Notes under the pieces: generated by a model
Seen by the model: only the letters and a program-made list of their open reading frames with translations
What the model was told of the DNA's origin: nothing
Databases searched by the model: none
Part shown: positions 14,863-23,271 of the stretch, one piece after another
How the letters are laid out: every line of letters begins with the position of its first letter
How positions within the stretch are numbered: the first letter of the stretch is position 1
Origin: a virus
DNA length: 37,637 bases
IMG/VR virus record: IMGVR_UViG_3300042691_040044
Coordinates: 1 to 37,637 of that record
Strand: one strand, 5' to 3'
Position numbers and translations under genes: made by a program

Positions 14863-15629
14863 TAGCGTTTTTCGAACAAGACTGGATGCAGGACCGACTA
14901 CTCGGATTGTGGTGTGCCTCTCTTACCGGTGCCACGCAGGGGCTTTTGCCGGACCTTTCCGGAAACGATAATCACTGCAATTTGCTGAATGCCGACCGAA
15001 ACACATCATGGCAAACGAATGGGGAAAAGCTGGCCTTGTTTCACGATGGGGTGGACGACCGAGTTTTTACCAATACTTTTCGTATGGATGCAATGTCGGG
15101 TAGCGCCAACAGCTTTTCGATCTGGATCAATCCACTTACCACAAGCAGCCTGACCCGGCCATTCAGCTTAGGCCAATTCGGAACATCCTTCGGATTGCGC
15201 TTTAACTTTCAAAATCTTGAATTTACCTTCGGTGGAACCGCCGTTTTAAGCGTGATCATGATCAATGCTGCATACCAAAACCGATGGACGCACATTTGTG
15301 GGGTCACTGATGCGTCTGGGGCGAGACTGTTTTTCGACGGACGACTGGTAGGCACTCGAGCGGATACTGTCGCGATCACTAGAACCAATGGACTTGCAAT
15401 CGGTTACAGATTTGGAGTAAACGGAGATTTCTATTCGGGATTTACAGACGACTTTCGACTGTACGGCCGTACTCTCACCACCTCGGAAGTCGGTCAGCTT
15501 TACTTGTCAGGCAGAGGTGGCGGTCTTTCCAACGAACCACCAAGACGCCGTTCGTTTTTTGTGCCCACCGCGCCGACACCGTTTCCAGTCCGTCGACGTT
15601 CAAGCCGATTTCTAACGTTCCCAGGGTGA
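14859..15629 (+). CDS. LamG/concanavalin A-like lectin domain protein
   Basis: A 256-aa protein. Residues about 12-220 have the order expected for a LamG-like jelly roll: a DLSGNDNHCNL start, FHDGVDDRVFTN, SFSIWINPLT, NRWTHICGVTDASGARLFFD, GRLVGTR, and DDFRLYGRTLTTSEVGQLY. Such domains bind sugars or proteins and in phages sit in host-binding structures. The C-terminal 30 residues are basic and Pro-rich. GTG start overlapping the preceding stop. Confidence 0.8.
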   Translation: MIAFFEQDWMQDRLLGLWCASLTGATQGLLPDLSGNDNHCNLLNADRNTSWQTNGEKLALFHDGVDDRVFTNTFRMDAMSGSANSFSIWINPLTTSSLTRPFSLGQFGTSFGLRFNFQNLEFTFGGTAVLSVIMINAAYQNRWTHICGVTDASGARLFFDGRLVGTRADTVAITRTNGLAIGYRFGVNGDFYSGFTDDFRLYGRTLTTSEVGQLYLSGRGGGLSNEPPRRRSFFVPTAPTPFPVRRRSSRFLTFPG

Positions 15630-15632
15630 AAA

Positions 15633-16127
15633 ATGGAAATCCGAGCGATAAAAATCCGAGAACGCGGCAACGTGCCGAGGTCGATGGCCAAACAACACCG
15701 CCAGGCGTCGCGCGAGGCTTACCAACGGATCGCCGAAGAACATCACCGCGAGAACACCCCAAAACGGTTCACGGTCGAACACGGCCAGGCAGCCGGGTAT
15801 CAAAAGCGAAGCGGGGAAGCCTTGGCATTTGGAACCAAAGCTTTTTGGGGTTCATACACTGGCCGAAAACTGCGGAAGTACGGCCACATGTTGCCGCTAG
15901 TGTTCACTGGGGAAACCAGAAACCGGGCACGAATGGCCACCATCGTCGTGACGACCAATCGCGGGCAGCTTCGCTATCAGGTCAACGCCCTGAACTTCAA
16001 CCCCTGGACGCGAGACGAATTCACCCGGTTGACGACAGCCGAGGTGGATTCCTTGGGACAGATCTGGGAGGAAGTCTACAACAGGGTTTTGGACAAAGAT
16101 TTGGACCAGGGAATGCGGTTCGTTTAA
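15633..16127 (+). CDS. Tail completion/minor tail-type protein
   Basis: A 164-aa basic protein. It opens with a helical, charged segment (HRQASREAYQRIAEEHHREN) and then has TGETRNRARMATIVVTTNRG, a pattern seen in phage tail completion proteins. It lies 16 nt upstream of the presumed tail tube gene. AGGGTG precedes the ATG. The assignment is mostly from position. Confidence 0.5.
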   Translation: MEIRAIKIRERGNVPRSMAKQHRQASREAYQRIAEEHHRENTPKRFTVEHGQAAGYQKRSGEALAFGTKAFWGSYTGRKLRKYGHMLPLVFTGETRNRARMATIVVTTNRGQLRYQVNALNFNPWTRDEFTRLTTAEVDSLGQIWEEVYNRVLDKDLDQGMRFV

Positions 16128-16143
16128 CCACAGGGATTTTGAC

Positions 16144-17058
16144 ATGCCATACAAAGCCACAGCGTTGAAACTTGGGAACAATTGGATCGGTGGCATCGTT
16201 TCCGCCGCGTTCGCATCCACTGCGCAAATGCAGACCGCACCGACCGCTGGAAGCTTTTACCCACTCCAAACGTCGATCCAAGAAATCAAGACGGGGTTTC
16301 GGTTCACCTCGCACAACGTTGCATCCGCGTTGGGCGTGCTGGGTTTCTTGGGAATTCCCCTTTCGGCCCAAGTACCCGCCGAGCTGTTTGAAATTCTGTA
16401 CAACGACGACGGGTTCATCGCATCTGGAACAGCTCATCGAAAAGTTGCGTTCACCACGGGCCGAGCGATTTGGAGAAATCTCCAATGCAGCAACCGACAA
16501 GACGCACAAATCGAAATCGAGGTGTTTGGACTCAGTCCCGATGGGGTTCTCAACCCAGCGACTTTTTCCGAGGGCGTAGCAGCTCCCGCAGCCATCGACG
16601 ACGCACGCCACACGATCGCATCGGCACAACTTGGCGGAATCGCCATGGGTTGCGTTACGGACATCCGCTTGGAATCTGGTTTGGAGATTACCTCCGAGGG
16701 GTGCAAGTCGGACGTTTTCGATACTCGCATGGGGGTCAACGCCGTGGTCCCGAAAATCCAGGTCACCACACTCGCATCCAATTTGGTCGGATCCACTGCC
16801 GGGAAAATCAACTTGCAGGGGATCGCCGCGACGCACGCGAACACCTCGATTCGATTTCGAAAACGGATCAACAAAACCGGCACTTTTGTGCCCGATGCGA
16901 CCGCCGAACACATCGTTATAACCTCCGACGGTATGGTCGTGCCGATTCAGCCGTTCCAGGCACAGAATCAAGCCGACGGAAACACGCAGTTCGAACTCAC
17001 CGCAGCGTTCGACGGCACCAACACCCCATTCCTTATCAACGCAGCCTCTGCGCTCTAA
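16144..17058 (+). CDS. Major tail tube protein (likely)
   Basis: A 304-aa protein, beta-rich, Ala/Thr/Gly/Val-rich, without hydrophobic segments. SD AGGGA at 16132-16136. Position before the chaperone-type gene and size fit a siphophage tube protein; segments such as DIRLESGLEITSEGCKSDVF and HIVITSDGMVVPIQPFQAQ are of a type common in tube proteins. Family membership is not certain by eye. It may carry an extra immunoglobulin-like domain near the C-terminus. Confidence 0.6.
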   Translation: MPYKATALKLGNNWIGGIVSAAFASTAQMQTAPTAGSFYPLQTSIQEIKTGFRFTSHNVASALGVLGFLGIPLSAQVPAELFEILYNDDGFIASGTAHRKVAFTTGRAIWRNLQCSNRQDAQIEIEVFGLSPDGVLNPATFSEGVAAPAAIDDARHTIASAQLGGIAMGCVTDIRLESGLEITSEGCKSDVFDTRMGVNAVVPKIQVTTLASNLVGSTAGKINLQGIAATHANTSIRFRKRINKTGTFVPDATAEHIVITSDGMVVPIQPFQAQNQADGNTQFELTAAFDGTNTPFLINAASAL

Positions 17059-17061
17059 ACC

Positions 17062-17280
17062 ATGGCCGACGAAAAGAAACCAACCGCCAAGACTCAGACT
17101 CAGACTCAGACCCGCGCAGAGTTGGCCCAAAGGATCGCCAACGCTACCGGATTTGGGCCGCGATACATCGCCGACCAATTGAATCAGGCCGACGCATGGG
17201 AAGCCGCTGAGAAGCTGGCCGAGGTGCAAAAGTTCGAAGCAATTTGCGAGTTATGGAACCCGCAAAACAAAGCGGTTTAA
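17062..17280 (+). CDS. Small tail-module protein with QT repeat
   Basis: A 72-aa protein, 3 nt after the tube gene. Residues about 9-17 are KTQTQTQTR, from a GACTCA triplication at the DNA level; the remainder is helical (RAELAQRIANATGFGPRYIA, then helices to the end). No SD is visible, so it is probably translated by coupling. The role is unknown; a chaperone partner or tail assembly factor is possible. Confidence 0.55.
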   Translation: MADEKKPTAKTQTQTQTRAELAQRIANATGFGPRYIADQLNQADAWEAAEKLAEVQKFEAICELWNPQNKAV

Positions 17281-17310
17281 CCGCATCACAATCACAACGG
17301 AACCCAATTC

Positions 17311-18060
17311 ATGTTCATTTATTTCACGCCGCGCGTGGACGGTACGCCGTTCAGCGTGCCGGCGCATCTAAACTACGCAACCGACCGTGGTGCCAGTTTC
17401 CAAACTCGGGAAGTGTTAGCCGGACCCGAAGGAAGTGGCCCCGGTTGGTTGTGTCGTTTCTCAAACGTTGCCGGGGTGTATGACAATCGGGATTTGAAGC
17501 TCGACCCCAAAGCACAATCCTGGGCCAGAGTCTGGAATCCAGACGGGCCGCAAGGTTGTTGGGTGGGTCGATGGAACGACGACAAGTTAAACCCGTCGAT
17601 TCTCGAGCGCCCCAAGTTGCTTGACTCGCACCGCGTCACACTGGCCGACGGATCCGTCTGGAATGCCGCGATCGCTCGAGGGTTCGACGTCGAGTCCGAG
17701 CGCTACTACACTCCCCTGCCCCACACTTTGGCGTTCGATGGGTCGACGGGCAAATGGCGACCCGCGAGCGTTGCTCGGGAGTATCGAAAGTTTCTTGATT
17801 TAGCCCATGCCTATGCCGATGCCCACTCCGCAGCCGTGGCCGAGGAACGGCCGTCATTCGAATTTCCCGAAATCGACCACCTGGCCATCGCCGCGTTGAC
17901 TGCGAACTATCGCGTCAGTCACGCCGAGCTCGGTCTCTTCGAGGACGTCTACACGGTAACAGCCCGCGATGCGTTAGTGCATTGCGCGTTGGATTTCCCA
18001 ACGATCAAAAAGTGGGTTGAAAAAAAAACAGAACTGGCCGCCGCTGGGGCCGGTACCTAG
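17311..18060 (+). CDS. Tail assembly chaperone-like protein, zero-frame product
   Basis: A 249-aa protein after the tail tube gene, where siphophages encode the G/GT tail chaperones. The N-terminal 150 residues are beta-rich and unlike known chaperones; the last 80 are helical (HLAIAALTANYRVSHAELGL, TARDALVHCALDF) and end in a Lys-rich stretch. The 3' end has a run of nine A residues and a downstream GC stem, a likely -1 frameshift site that would extend the protein by 39 residues. The zero frame stops at TAG 18058-18060, after which it stays open for another 37 codons. Function is inferred from position and the recoding signal. Confidence 0.65.
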   Translation: MFIYFTPRVDGTPFSVPAHLNYATDRGASFQTREVLAGPEGSGPGWLCRFSNVAGVYDNRDLKLDPKAQSWARVWNPDGPQGCWVGRWNDDKLNPSILERPKLLDSHRVTLADGSVWNAAIARGFDVESERYYTPLPHTLAFDGSTGKWRPASVAREYRKFLDLAHAYADAHSAAVAEERPSFEFPEIDHLAIAALTANYRVSHAELGLFEDVYTVTARDALVHCALDFPTIKKWVEKKTELAAAGAGT

Positions 18061-18071
18061 TTTGGCGGGCC
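18020..18071 (+). promoter_or_regulatory. Candidate -1 ribosomal frameshift site
   Basis: Nine A residues (18020-18028) put zero-frame codons AAA AAA after an A, giving slippery heptamer A AAA AAA at 18021-18027. After an 8-nt spacer, GGCCGCC (18036-18042) pairs with GGCGGGCC (18064-18071) with one bulged G. Slippery site, spacer and stem have the usual arrangement of programmed -1 frameshifting. Confidence 0.65.
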
Positions 18072-18146
18072 GCGATGGATCGAGGCCAACACCCCAGGGT
18101 GGACGGTAGTTACGCCGACTTCCACGCCTGGCAGATGGGTTGGTGA
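18027..18146 (+). CDS. -1 frame extension of the tail chaperone (T-like)
   Basis: If ribosomes slip back one base at 18021-18027, translation continues in the -1 frame from AAC 18027 to TGA 18144-18146, adding 39 residues. The added tail is basic and aromatic at first, then contains a DGSYADFHAWQMGW ending. It has no start of its own and no SD, as expected for a fusion extension. Lambda-type phages make a minor GT product by slippage at the same place in the gene order, and GT chaperones load the tape measure protein during tail assembly. An alternative is amber read-through in frame zero (18061-18174). Confidence 0.5.
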   Translation, partial: NRTGRRWGRYLVWRAAMDRGQHPRVDGSYADFHAWQMGW

Positions 18147-18183
18147 GTTTAGGACAGTACCTTTAACCCCATAAAATGAAGCC

Positions 18184-19113
18184 ATGAACAGCCCTCCCGT
18201 CTATCTTCCACCGGATTTGGTTTCCGACGTTGAAACGTTCGCTTTCGCTGGCGATCCGTGGCATTTACAAAAAGCCATTTTTGAACCAATTTGGAAGCGA
18301 GTCACCGGAAAGGCCCGCATAGCGGTGCTAGATACTGGATACAGTCCGCATGATTTGCTTCCCGAGCCTGTTTATTCGAAGTCGTTCATTCGAGGCGAAA
18401 GCGTAAGAGACGGCAACGGCCACGGAAACCATGTCGCTGGCACGGCACTAGGAAGGGATGGGATTGGGGTCGCTCCTGGTGCTTCACTGTTAGTTTTCAA
18501 GGTGCTGTCCAACGATGGTCGGGGATCGTCTGATGGTATTTCGCAAGCAGTACGCGAAGCCGCAGACCAAGGAGCAGACGTTGCCAATTTGTCGCTTGGA
18601 TCAAGCAGTCCTTACGAGCCGACTCGAGAGGCACTGGAGTATGCTTGGTCAAAAGGTGTGATCGTTGTTTGCGCTGCTGGCAACTCGGGTTTTGATGGTC
18701 GAAGAAACACGATCGGGTATCCTGCGCGGTACCACAAAGAGGCTCTTGCCGTTGGTGCGTACCGGAAAGATGGTCAAAGATCTTCGTTTTCGTCTGGTGG
18801 CCGTGAGCTCGATATTTGCTGCCCAGGGCAGGACATTGTTTCGTGTTCCAACAACAGCACCAGCGGGGTTCGCAGCATGTCTGGAACGAGCATGGCGACT
18901 CCGTTCATGGCAGGCTTGCTCGCTTTAATCATTGATTTGATGCGGAGAGAAGGATACGCAGATTTTACGGGAATCGAAGCTGTCAGAGCGTTTCTCGCGA
19001 AGTACACCCAAGACAAAGGCGATCCTGGACACGATCCGTTTTGGGGTATGGGAATCCCACGGACCCAAGACATCATTGCCGCGCTCGTCAACGATCAACT
19101 CAGTTTTGTTTGA
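18184..19113 (+). CDS. Subtilisin-like serine protease (peptidase S8)
   Basis: A 309-aa protein with an intact subtilase triad: Asp50 in AVLDTGYSPH, His80 in GNGHGNHVAGT, Ser236 in SGTSMATPFMAG. The oxyanion Asn167 lies in AAGNSG. The catalytic domain fills nearly the entire chain; there is no signal peptide and only a short N-terminal extension rather than a full I9 propeptide. Phage subtilases are uncommon; a role in virion processing or host envelope lysis is possible. The next genes encode a small acidic protein, an exported protein and a holin-like protein, favouring a lysis link, which is inference. The 123-bp gap upstream is the frameshift extension and a short leader. Confidence 0.92.
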   Translation: MNSPPVYLPPDLVSDVETFAFAGDPWHLQKAIFEPIWKRVTGKARIAVLDTGYSPHDLLPEPVYSKSFIRGESVRDGNGHGNHVAGTALGRDGIGVAPGASLLVFKVLSNDGRGSSDGISQAVREAADQGADVANLSLGSSSPYEPTREALEYAWSKGVIVVCAAGNSGFDGRRNTIGYPARYHKEALAVGAYRKDGQRSSFSSGGRELDICCPGQDIVSCSNNSTSGVRSMSGTSMATPFMAGLLALIIDLMRREGYADFTGIEAVRAFLAKYTQDKGDPGHDPFWGMGIPRTQDIIAALVNDQLSFV

Positions 19114-19167
19114 GCTTGCGGAGTGTCCGTGAGCCGTTTTTTAGGTGTTTCTTAAAGAGGTTTGATT

Positions 19168-19371
19168 ATGGCTAACATTTTGGCGGGTTCAAGTGTGGAC
19201 GAACTTTGTGACGCTTTGGAAGCAAAGCTGAGTGAAAATGAGGTTTGCACGTCTGAAAGTGCTCCTGAGGTTGGAACGAAGGGATGGGAGGAACTCATTC
19301 CCCTGTTTCTTCAGTTTCTAAAGATCATCCGCGAGAACCGCAAGAAACCTGCTCCCGCTCCTGCTCCCTGA
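19168..19371 (+). CDS. Small acidic hypothetical protein
   Basis: A 67-aa protein starting at ATG 19168 after AAAGAGG. The N-terminal half is acidic (SSVDELCDALEAKLSENEV) and the C-terminal half has a helix (GWEELIPLFLQFLKIIREN) followed by a KKPAPAPAP tail. No family is recognised. It lies between the subtilase and an exported protein and might be a partner or inhibitor of the protease; no evidence beyond position. Confidence 0.6.
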   Translation: MANILAGSSVDELCDALEAKLSENEVCTSESAPEVGTKGWEELIPLFLQFLKIIRENRKKPAPAPAP

Positions 19372-19442
19372 GTAGGTTGAGAGATACGTAGAGCGATTTC
19401 GTTCACGTTCATTGCACCACATCACAAAACCAAGGTTAAACC

Positions 19443-20180
19443 ATGCGAACACTGATTGCCATTTTGTTGCTTACGATGCCAGCATTCTCGCAGGAGTTGA
19501 AGGCATCGATAAAAGGACCGGCAACGGCGCTCGCTGGCACCTTGGTTTTTCTGTCCCATGAAGAAGCCGTTGGGGATAACAAGGTCTGGATCATCCCAGA
19601 GGAATTGAAATCCGCTTCGGCATCGTGTGGTTCGAACATTTTCTTTTCAATCCCTACTCCAGGCAAATACCAGTTCGGTTTGATCGTAGCGAACAAGCAA
19701 GCCGAGATTGCGTACAGTTGGCATACGATCAACGTAACGGGCACTGTGATTGCCCCAGTGCCGACGCCGACGCCGACCCCTTCGCCAACACCCGGCCCGA
19801 ATCCATCACCGAATCCGATTCCACCGAGCCCAGGGAATCCGCCTCCCTCCCTAGAATCGATTCGCCTAACCTCCCGCGCTGCAGTCGACACACTTCAAGA
19901 CGCGGCCACAACTTCGCTGTTGGCAAGTTCGCTGATCAATCTTTTGCCGAAACTTCCCGCGTATCTTCCGGACGCCAAAGGGCTAGTGACAAGCACCATC
20001 GAAACGTGTTTCGGAATGCGTGAACCAACGAGTCGAAAAAAAGACTGGTTGAACATTTGGCGAATCCCGATCGACCAAGAGATTGGCAAGGCCAACCCGC
20101 AAACCGTTGAAGAATACAAGGAATGCCTTCGAGCGGTGATTCGAGGGCTTTGCGTGAACGGTAATTGTCCCAACCCATAA
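19443..20180 (+). CDS. Exported protein with Pro-rich linker
   Basis: A 245-aa protein with a signal peptide (MRTLIAILLLTMPAFSQ, likely cleavage after AFS). Residues about 20-100 form an immunoglobulin/PKD-like beta domain (GTLVFLSHEEAV, GKYQFGLIVANKQAE). Residues about 103-140 are a Pro/Thr/Ser-rich linker, and 140-245 are helical with cysteines (ETCFGM, YKECLRAV, LCVNGNC) that may form disulphides. There is no lipobox or transmembrane anchor, so it is not a typical spanin. An envelope-acting role next to the holin-like gene is plausible. Confidence 0.65.
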   Translation: MRTLIAILLLTMPAFSQELKASIKGPATALAGTLVFLSHEEAVGDNKVWIIPEELKSASASCGSNIFFSIPTPGKYQFGLIVANKQAEIAYSWHTINVTGTVIAPVPTPTPTPSPTPGPNPSPNPIPPSPGNPPPSLESIRLTSRAAVDTLQDAATTSLLASSLINLLPKLPAYLPDAKGLVTSTIETCFGMREPTSRKKDWLNIWRIPIDQEIGKANPQTVEEYKECLRAVIRGLCVNGNCPNP

Positions 20181-20199
20181 CTTCGCAGGACGCTGAGAA

Positions 20200-20550
20200 A
20201 TGAAAAACGTTTTCGTGTTGGCCCAAGACATTGCCCCGACCCATTTCGCCTACTGGTTCAACCAGGGTTTCGCCGTGCTTGTAGTCATAGCTTTGGGTTG
20301 GGCATTCTACGGATGGATTCGCTGGGCCGGTGTCAATTTGGGTCTTCCGTTGTTCAAAGCTCACATCAACTATTTAGACGCGTCCACCGAGGGCATAAAA
20401 CAAGCGACTGACGGCATCAAAACAGTGTTAGCCAATCAGGCAGACCACCACCGTGAACTAGGGCAAATAGCCAATACTGTTGGAACTCTCAAAACAACCG
20501 TTGAAGAAATTTCTTCGGACGTCGACATCCTCAAAAAGCGACAAGCCTAA
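20200..20550 (+). CDS. Holin-like membrane protein with coiled coil
   Basis: A 116-aa protein. One membrane segment lies at about 21-41 (GFAVLVVIALGWAFYGWIRW), and the remaining 70 residues form a coiled coil (STEGIKQATDGIKTVLANQA, ISSDVDILKKRQ). Single-span phage proteins with cytoplasmic coiled coils are often holins or holin-associated proteins, but some are virion membrane proteins. It lies between the exported protein and the terminase genes. A dedicated endolysin is not recognised anywhere in the genome. Confidence 0.55.
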   Translation: MKNVFVLAQDIAPTHFAYWFNQGFAVLVVIALGWAFYGWIRWAGVNLGLPLFKAHINYLDASTEGIKQATDGIKTVLANQADHHRELGQIANTVGTLKTTVEEISSDVDILKKRQA

Positions 20551-20553
20551 AGT

Positions 20554-21144
20554 GTGGATGCCAAAACGGAACTGGCCGGGTTGGCCGCTAGAAAAAAAGA
20601 AATCGAGGGCGGTAAGCTAACCGCCCGAGAATCCGCAGCACTTACCAAGTGGCAACGGGAATCGATTGCCGAGGTTCGCACCCAGTTGTTGCGAGAAATC
20701 CCCAAGGGCGTCTATTGCGAAATGGCAGGCCGCCAACAAAAGGTGGTCGACGAATTCGGATCGAGGTACGACATCCCCGTCGATGTTCCGACGATCAACT
20801 TATTCGCCGTGATCAAAGATTTACACACCCGAGTCTCCGAGCTTGCCGCAGCCGCCCGGCCCAACCTCGATGCCGACGAAGAGGAATTGGTAAAGGAAAA
20901 ACTGAGACAGGAGATTGGCAAGCTTCAACGCCAATCCGCCGCATTGCAAATCGACCTCGATCGCAACATGGACAAGCTTCTCAACAAAGCCGACGTCCAA
21001 GCTGGCCTCGATTGGTTGGCGTCCCGATTGCGAGCCATGGGCACGCAGCTCCACCGCAGCGTCGGCCAAGCCGGTGTTGATACCGTCAATGAATTCTTGG
21101 ACGCTCTGGCCGCCGAGGTCGAGGGCGGAGCGTTGCGGTTTTAA
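20554..21144 (+). CDS. Terminase small subunit-like protein
   Basis: A 196-aa protein directly upstream of the large terminase gene. GTG start 3 nt after the preceding stop, no SD. It opens with LTARESAALTKWQRES and has EMAGRQQKVVDEFGSRYDIP and INLFAVIKDLHTRVSELA, segments of the type found in lambda-like small subunits, then a long coiled coil to about 140. Small subunits recognise the packaging site and hand DNA to the large subunit. Position is the strongest argument. Confidence 0.75.
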   Translation: MDAKTELAGLAARKKEIEGGKLTARESAALTKWQRESIAEVRTQLLREIPKGVYCEMAGRQQKVVDEFGSRYDIPVDVPTINLFAVIKDLHTRVSELAAAARPNLDADEEELVKEKLRQEIGKLQRQSAALQIDLDRNMDKLLNKADVQAGLDWLASRLRAMGTQLHRSVGQAGVDTVNEFLDALAAEVEGGALRF

Positions 21145-21146
21145 CC

Positions 21147-23177
21147 TTGGCAACCGAAATCCAAAGCGACGACGGATTGGTCCTACTCAGGCCAGCGGAT
21201 TTTGGCCCTATGATCGCCGCCGCGATCCGTGCGGGGCGTGGAGCTCCACCGCGCACGTTTACCCAGTGGCTTGAGACCGAAGTGTACTTGCCCGCCGACG
21301 GTGGCCCTTACTCGGGCCGTCGTTTTCGATTCGAGTATCAGCCGATCGCACGATTGTGGGCCCGCGAAATCGATTCGGGGAACTGGAACGAGTTCGTCTA
21401 CACCGGCCCAAGCCAATCCGGCAAATCGTTTCTGGGCTACGTATGCCCGTTTCTGTACCACATGACCGAGCTGGGCGAATCGATTGGGTTTGGCGTCCCG
21501 ATGGAAGAAATGGCGGGGGACAAATGGCAAGCCGACATCAAGCCCGTGCTTGAAAGTTCGCATCGTTTGAAACGCATGTTGCCGCGTTCGGGTCCAGGAT
21601 CCGCAGGGGGCACAATTCGCGATCGAGTGGTATTCTCTAACGGGGCGGTGGCAAAGATCCTCACCGCAGGTGGACGCGATGCAGCCAAAGCCGGTTACAC
21701 CCTTCGGACCATTTTGGTAACCGAAGCCGCAGCGTTCAGCCGCATCTCGAGCAAATCTCCCGAAGCCGACCCGCTCGAGCAATTGCGAGCCCGTCAACGA
21801 TCGATTCAATGGGCAGACCGCGCGACTTACATCGAGGGTACCAACACAGTCCCCGAGGAACTCCCCGAGACATTGAGGCCTGTGTCGACCGACAGCCGGA
21901 TCCTAAGCCCATGCCCTCATTGCGGGGCATGGATTTGGCCGCAGCGTGACAGCCTGGTCGGATGGGAGTCCGCACGAACCGAAGTCGAGGCCAGCGAATT
22001 GGCAACATGGGTGTGCCCGGAGTGCGGGGAAGCAATCACGCCCGACGAACGCCGAGAAGCGTTGGCCGAGTCGGAATTGGTCCACTCTGGCCAAACAATC
22101 GATCGACGCGGAAACGTCTCTGGGGATCCGCCTCGGACCCGCCGTTTGTTTTTCAGATACGGTGCTTGGCACAACGCATTTCTTAACGCCGCCGACATCG
22201 CAGTCGATCTATGGGCCGCAGCTCAACACGAACCAGGCACGCGAACGCGAGACCTGGCCGAACGCAAGTTGTGCCAATTCGTTTTTGGTTTGCCGTACAA
22301 GGCCCCAGCAATCGAAGCCGGGGACGTCCTCGAGGAAGTCGACGTCGACGCACGCCGCGACGTGTTGCCCCGTGGTGTGGCCCATGCAGACACGATGCAC
22401 GTCGTCGCCGGTGTGGACGTTGGCGAGCGAGTTTGCCACTGGGTGTTTCTCGGAGTTCGACCCAATGCACAATTGCACGTGGCCGACTATGGCACGGTTG
22501 ACGTGGATAGGGCAGCCGGAACAAAAGCGGGACTGATCGCAGCGTTGGTCGAGTTGTTCGGGCACTTGGAATTTGGGATCGCCCGAGACATCGCCGTCGA
22601 ACCAGGTACGGCCGTCGCCGGTGGGCGTCACAGTTGCCGATCGATTTACGTGGACTCGGGACACATGCCCGACGTCGTGTTCGATGCAGCCAAGACCTTC
22701 AATCTGAAATCAGGGAGGCCCGATTTCGTGCTTCCGGTGCTGGGCCGGGGCGAAACCGCCATGGTGAAACGTCGGTACAGTGCCCCCACAAAAACGGGGA
22801 ACATGATCCGAAAGATCGACCCCGAGGGCCGTTGGCACTTGTCCCGAGTCCGCCGGGCCAGGATCGATCAATTGACCCTCGACGCCGACGCCTACAAACG
22901 TCTCGCAGACGGCGGGTTTCGCGTCAGTGCGGGGAATCCTGGGGCAATCACCTTGTTTTCGGGCCCAGGATCCGTCCACCGGACATTCATCCGGCATCAG
23001 ATCAACGAACAGTTTGTCACTGAGGAATTGCCCGACCAACCAACAAAAGCACGGTGGGTTTGCACAGGGGCGAACCATTACAAAGATGCTTTGGCCTACG
23101 CGATTTGTGCCGCAACCAGGTTGGGTTGGGCACCTGGCAGCATTCTGCCCAAGTCGGCGAAAAAATGGGAGGATTGA
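21147..23177 (+). CDS. Terminase large subunit, GpA type
   Basis: A 676-aa protein of the lambda GpA family. The ATPase has a Walker A-like GPSQSGKS (87-94) in VYTGPSQSGKSFLGYV. A zinc knuckle lies at about 250-295 (CPHCGAWIWP, CPECGEAI). The nuclease half contains VVAGVDVGE, the characteristic acidic motif, then the VDSGHMPDVVFDA region. It cuts concatemers and drives DNA into the prohead. It starts at TTG 21147 with no SD; ATG 21210 is an alternative that would remove 21 residues. Lambda-type phages usually place it upstream of the portal; here it is over 13 kb downstream. Confidence 0.93.
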   Translation: MATEIQSDDGLVLLRPADFGPMIAAAIRAGRGAPPRTFTQWLETEVYLPADGGPYSGRRFRFEYQPIARLWAREIDSGNWNEFVYTGPSQSGKSFLGYVCPFLYHMTELGESIGFGVPMEEMAGDKWQADIKPVLESSHRLKRMLPRSGPGSAGGTIRDRVVFSNGAVAKILTAGGRDAAKAGYTLRTILVTEAAAFSRISSKSPEADPLEQLRARQRSIQWADRATYIEGTNTVPEELPETLRPVSTDSRILSPCPHCGAWIWPQRDSLVGWESARTEVEASELATWVCPECGEAITPDERREALAESELVHSGQTIDRRGNVSGDPPRTRRLFFRYGAWHNAFLNAADIAVDLWAAAQHEPGTRTRDLAERKLCQFVFGLPYKAPAIEAGDVLEEVDVDARRDVLPRGVAHADTMHVVAGVDVGERVCHWVFLGVRPNAQLHVADYGTVDVDRAAGTKAGLIAALVELFGHLEFGIARDIAVEPGTAVAGGRHSCRSIYVDSGHMPDVVFDAAKTFNLKSGRPDFVLPVLGRGETAMVKRRYSAPTKTGNMIRKIDPEGRWHLSRVRRARIDQLTLDADAYKRLADGGFRVSAGNPGAITLFSGPGSVHRTFIRHQINEQFVTEELPDQPTKARWVCTGANHYKDALAYAICAATRLGWAPGSILPKSAKKWED

Positions 23178-23203
23178 TCGGTTTTTCTCGGACTTTAACG
23201 GGA

Positions 23204-23229
23204 TTGAACGCTATTGCAAAAACTATAAT
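23204..23229 (+). promoter_or_regulatory. Possible promoter upstream of the tape measure region
   Basis: A perfect -10 hexamer TATAAT lies at 23224-23229 in an AT-rich gap. The nearest -35-like hexamer, TTGAAC (23204-23209), is only 14 nt away, too short for a standard sigma-70 spacing. The -10 may be used with an activator or read differently. Confidence 0.35.
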
Positions 23230-23271
23230 TACCGCGTCTGTTTTTTGTGTTTGCAATGGAGAGTGCGAACA

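Noticed and set aside
17094-17115. Frameshift signal at the GACTCA triplication
   Set aside because: The repeat keeps frame and no slippery heptamer or extension frame exists there; the A-run at 18020 is far better.
16021-17229. 402-aa leftward frame opposite the tail tube gene
   Set aside because: Shadow frame crossing three real rightward genes; no recognisable features.
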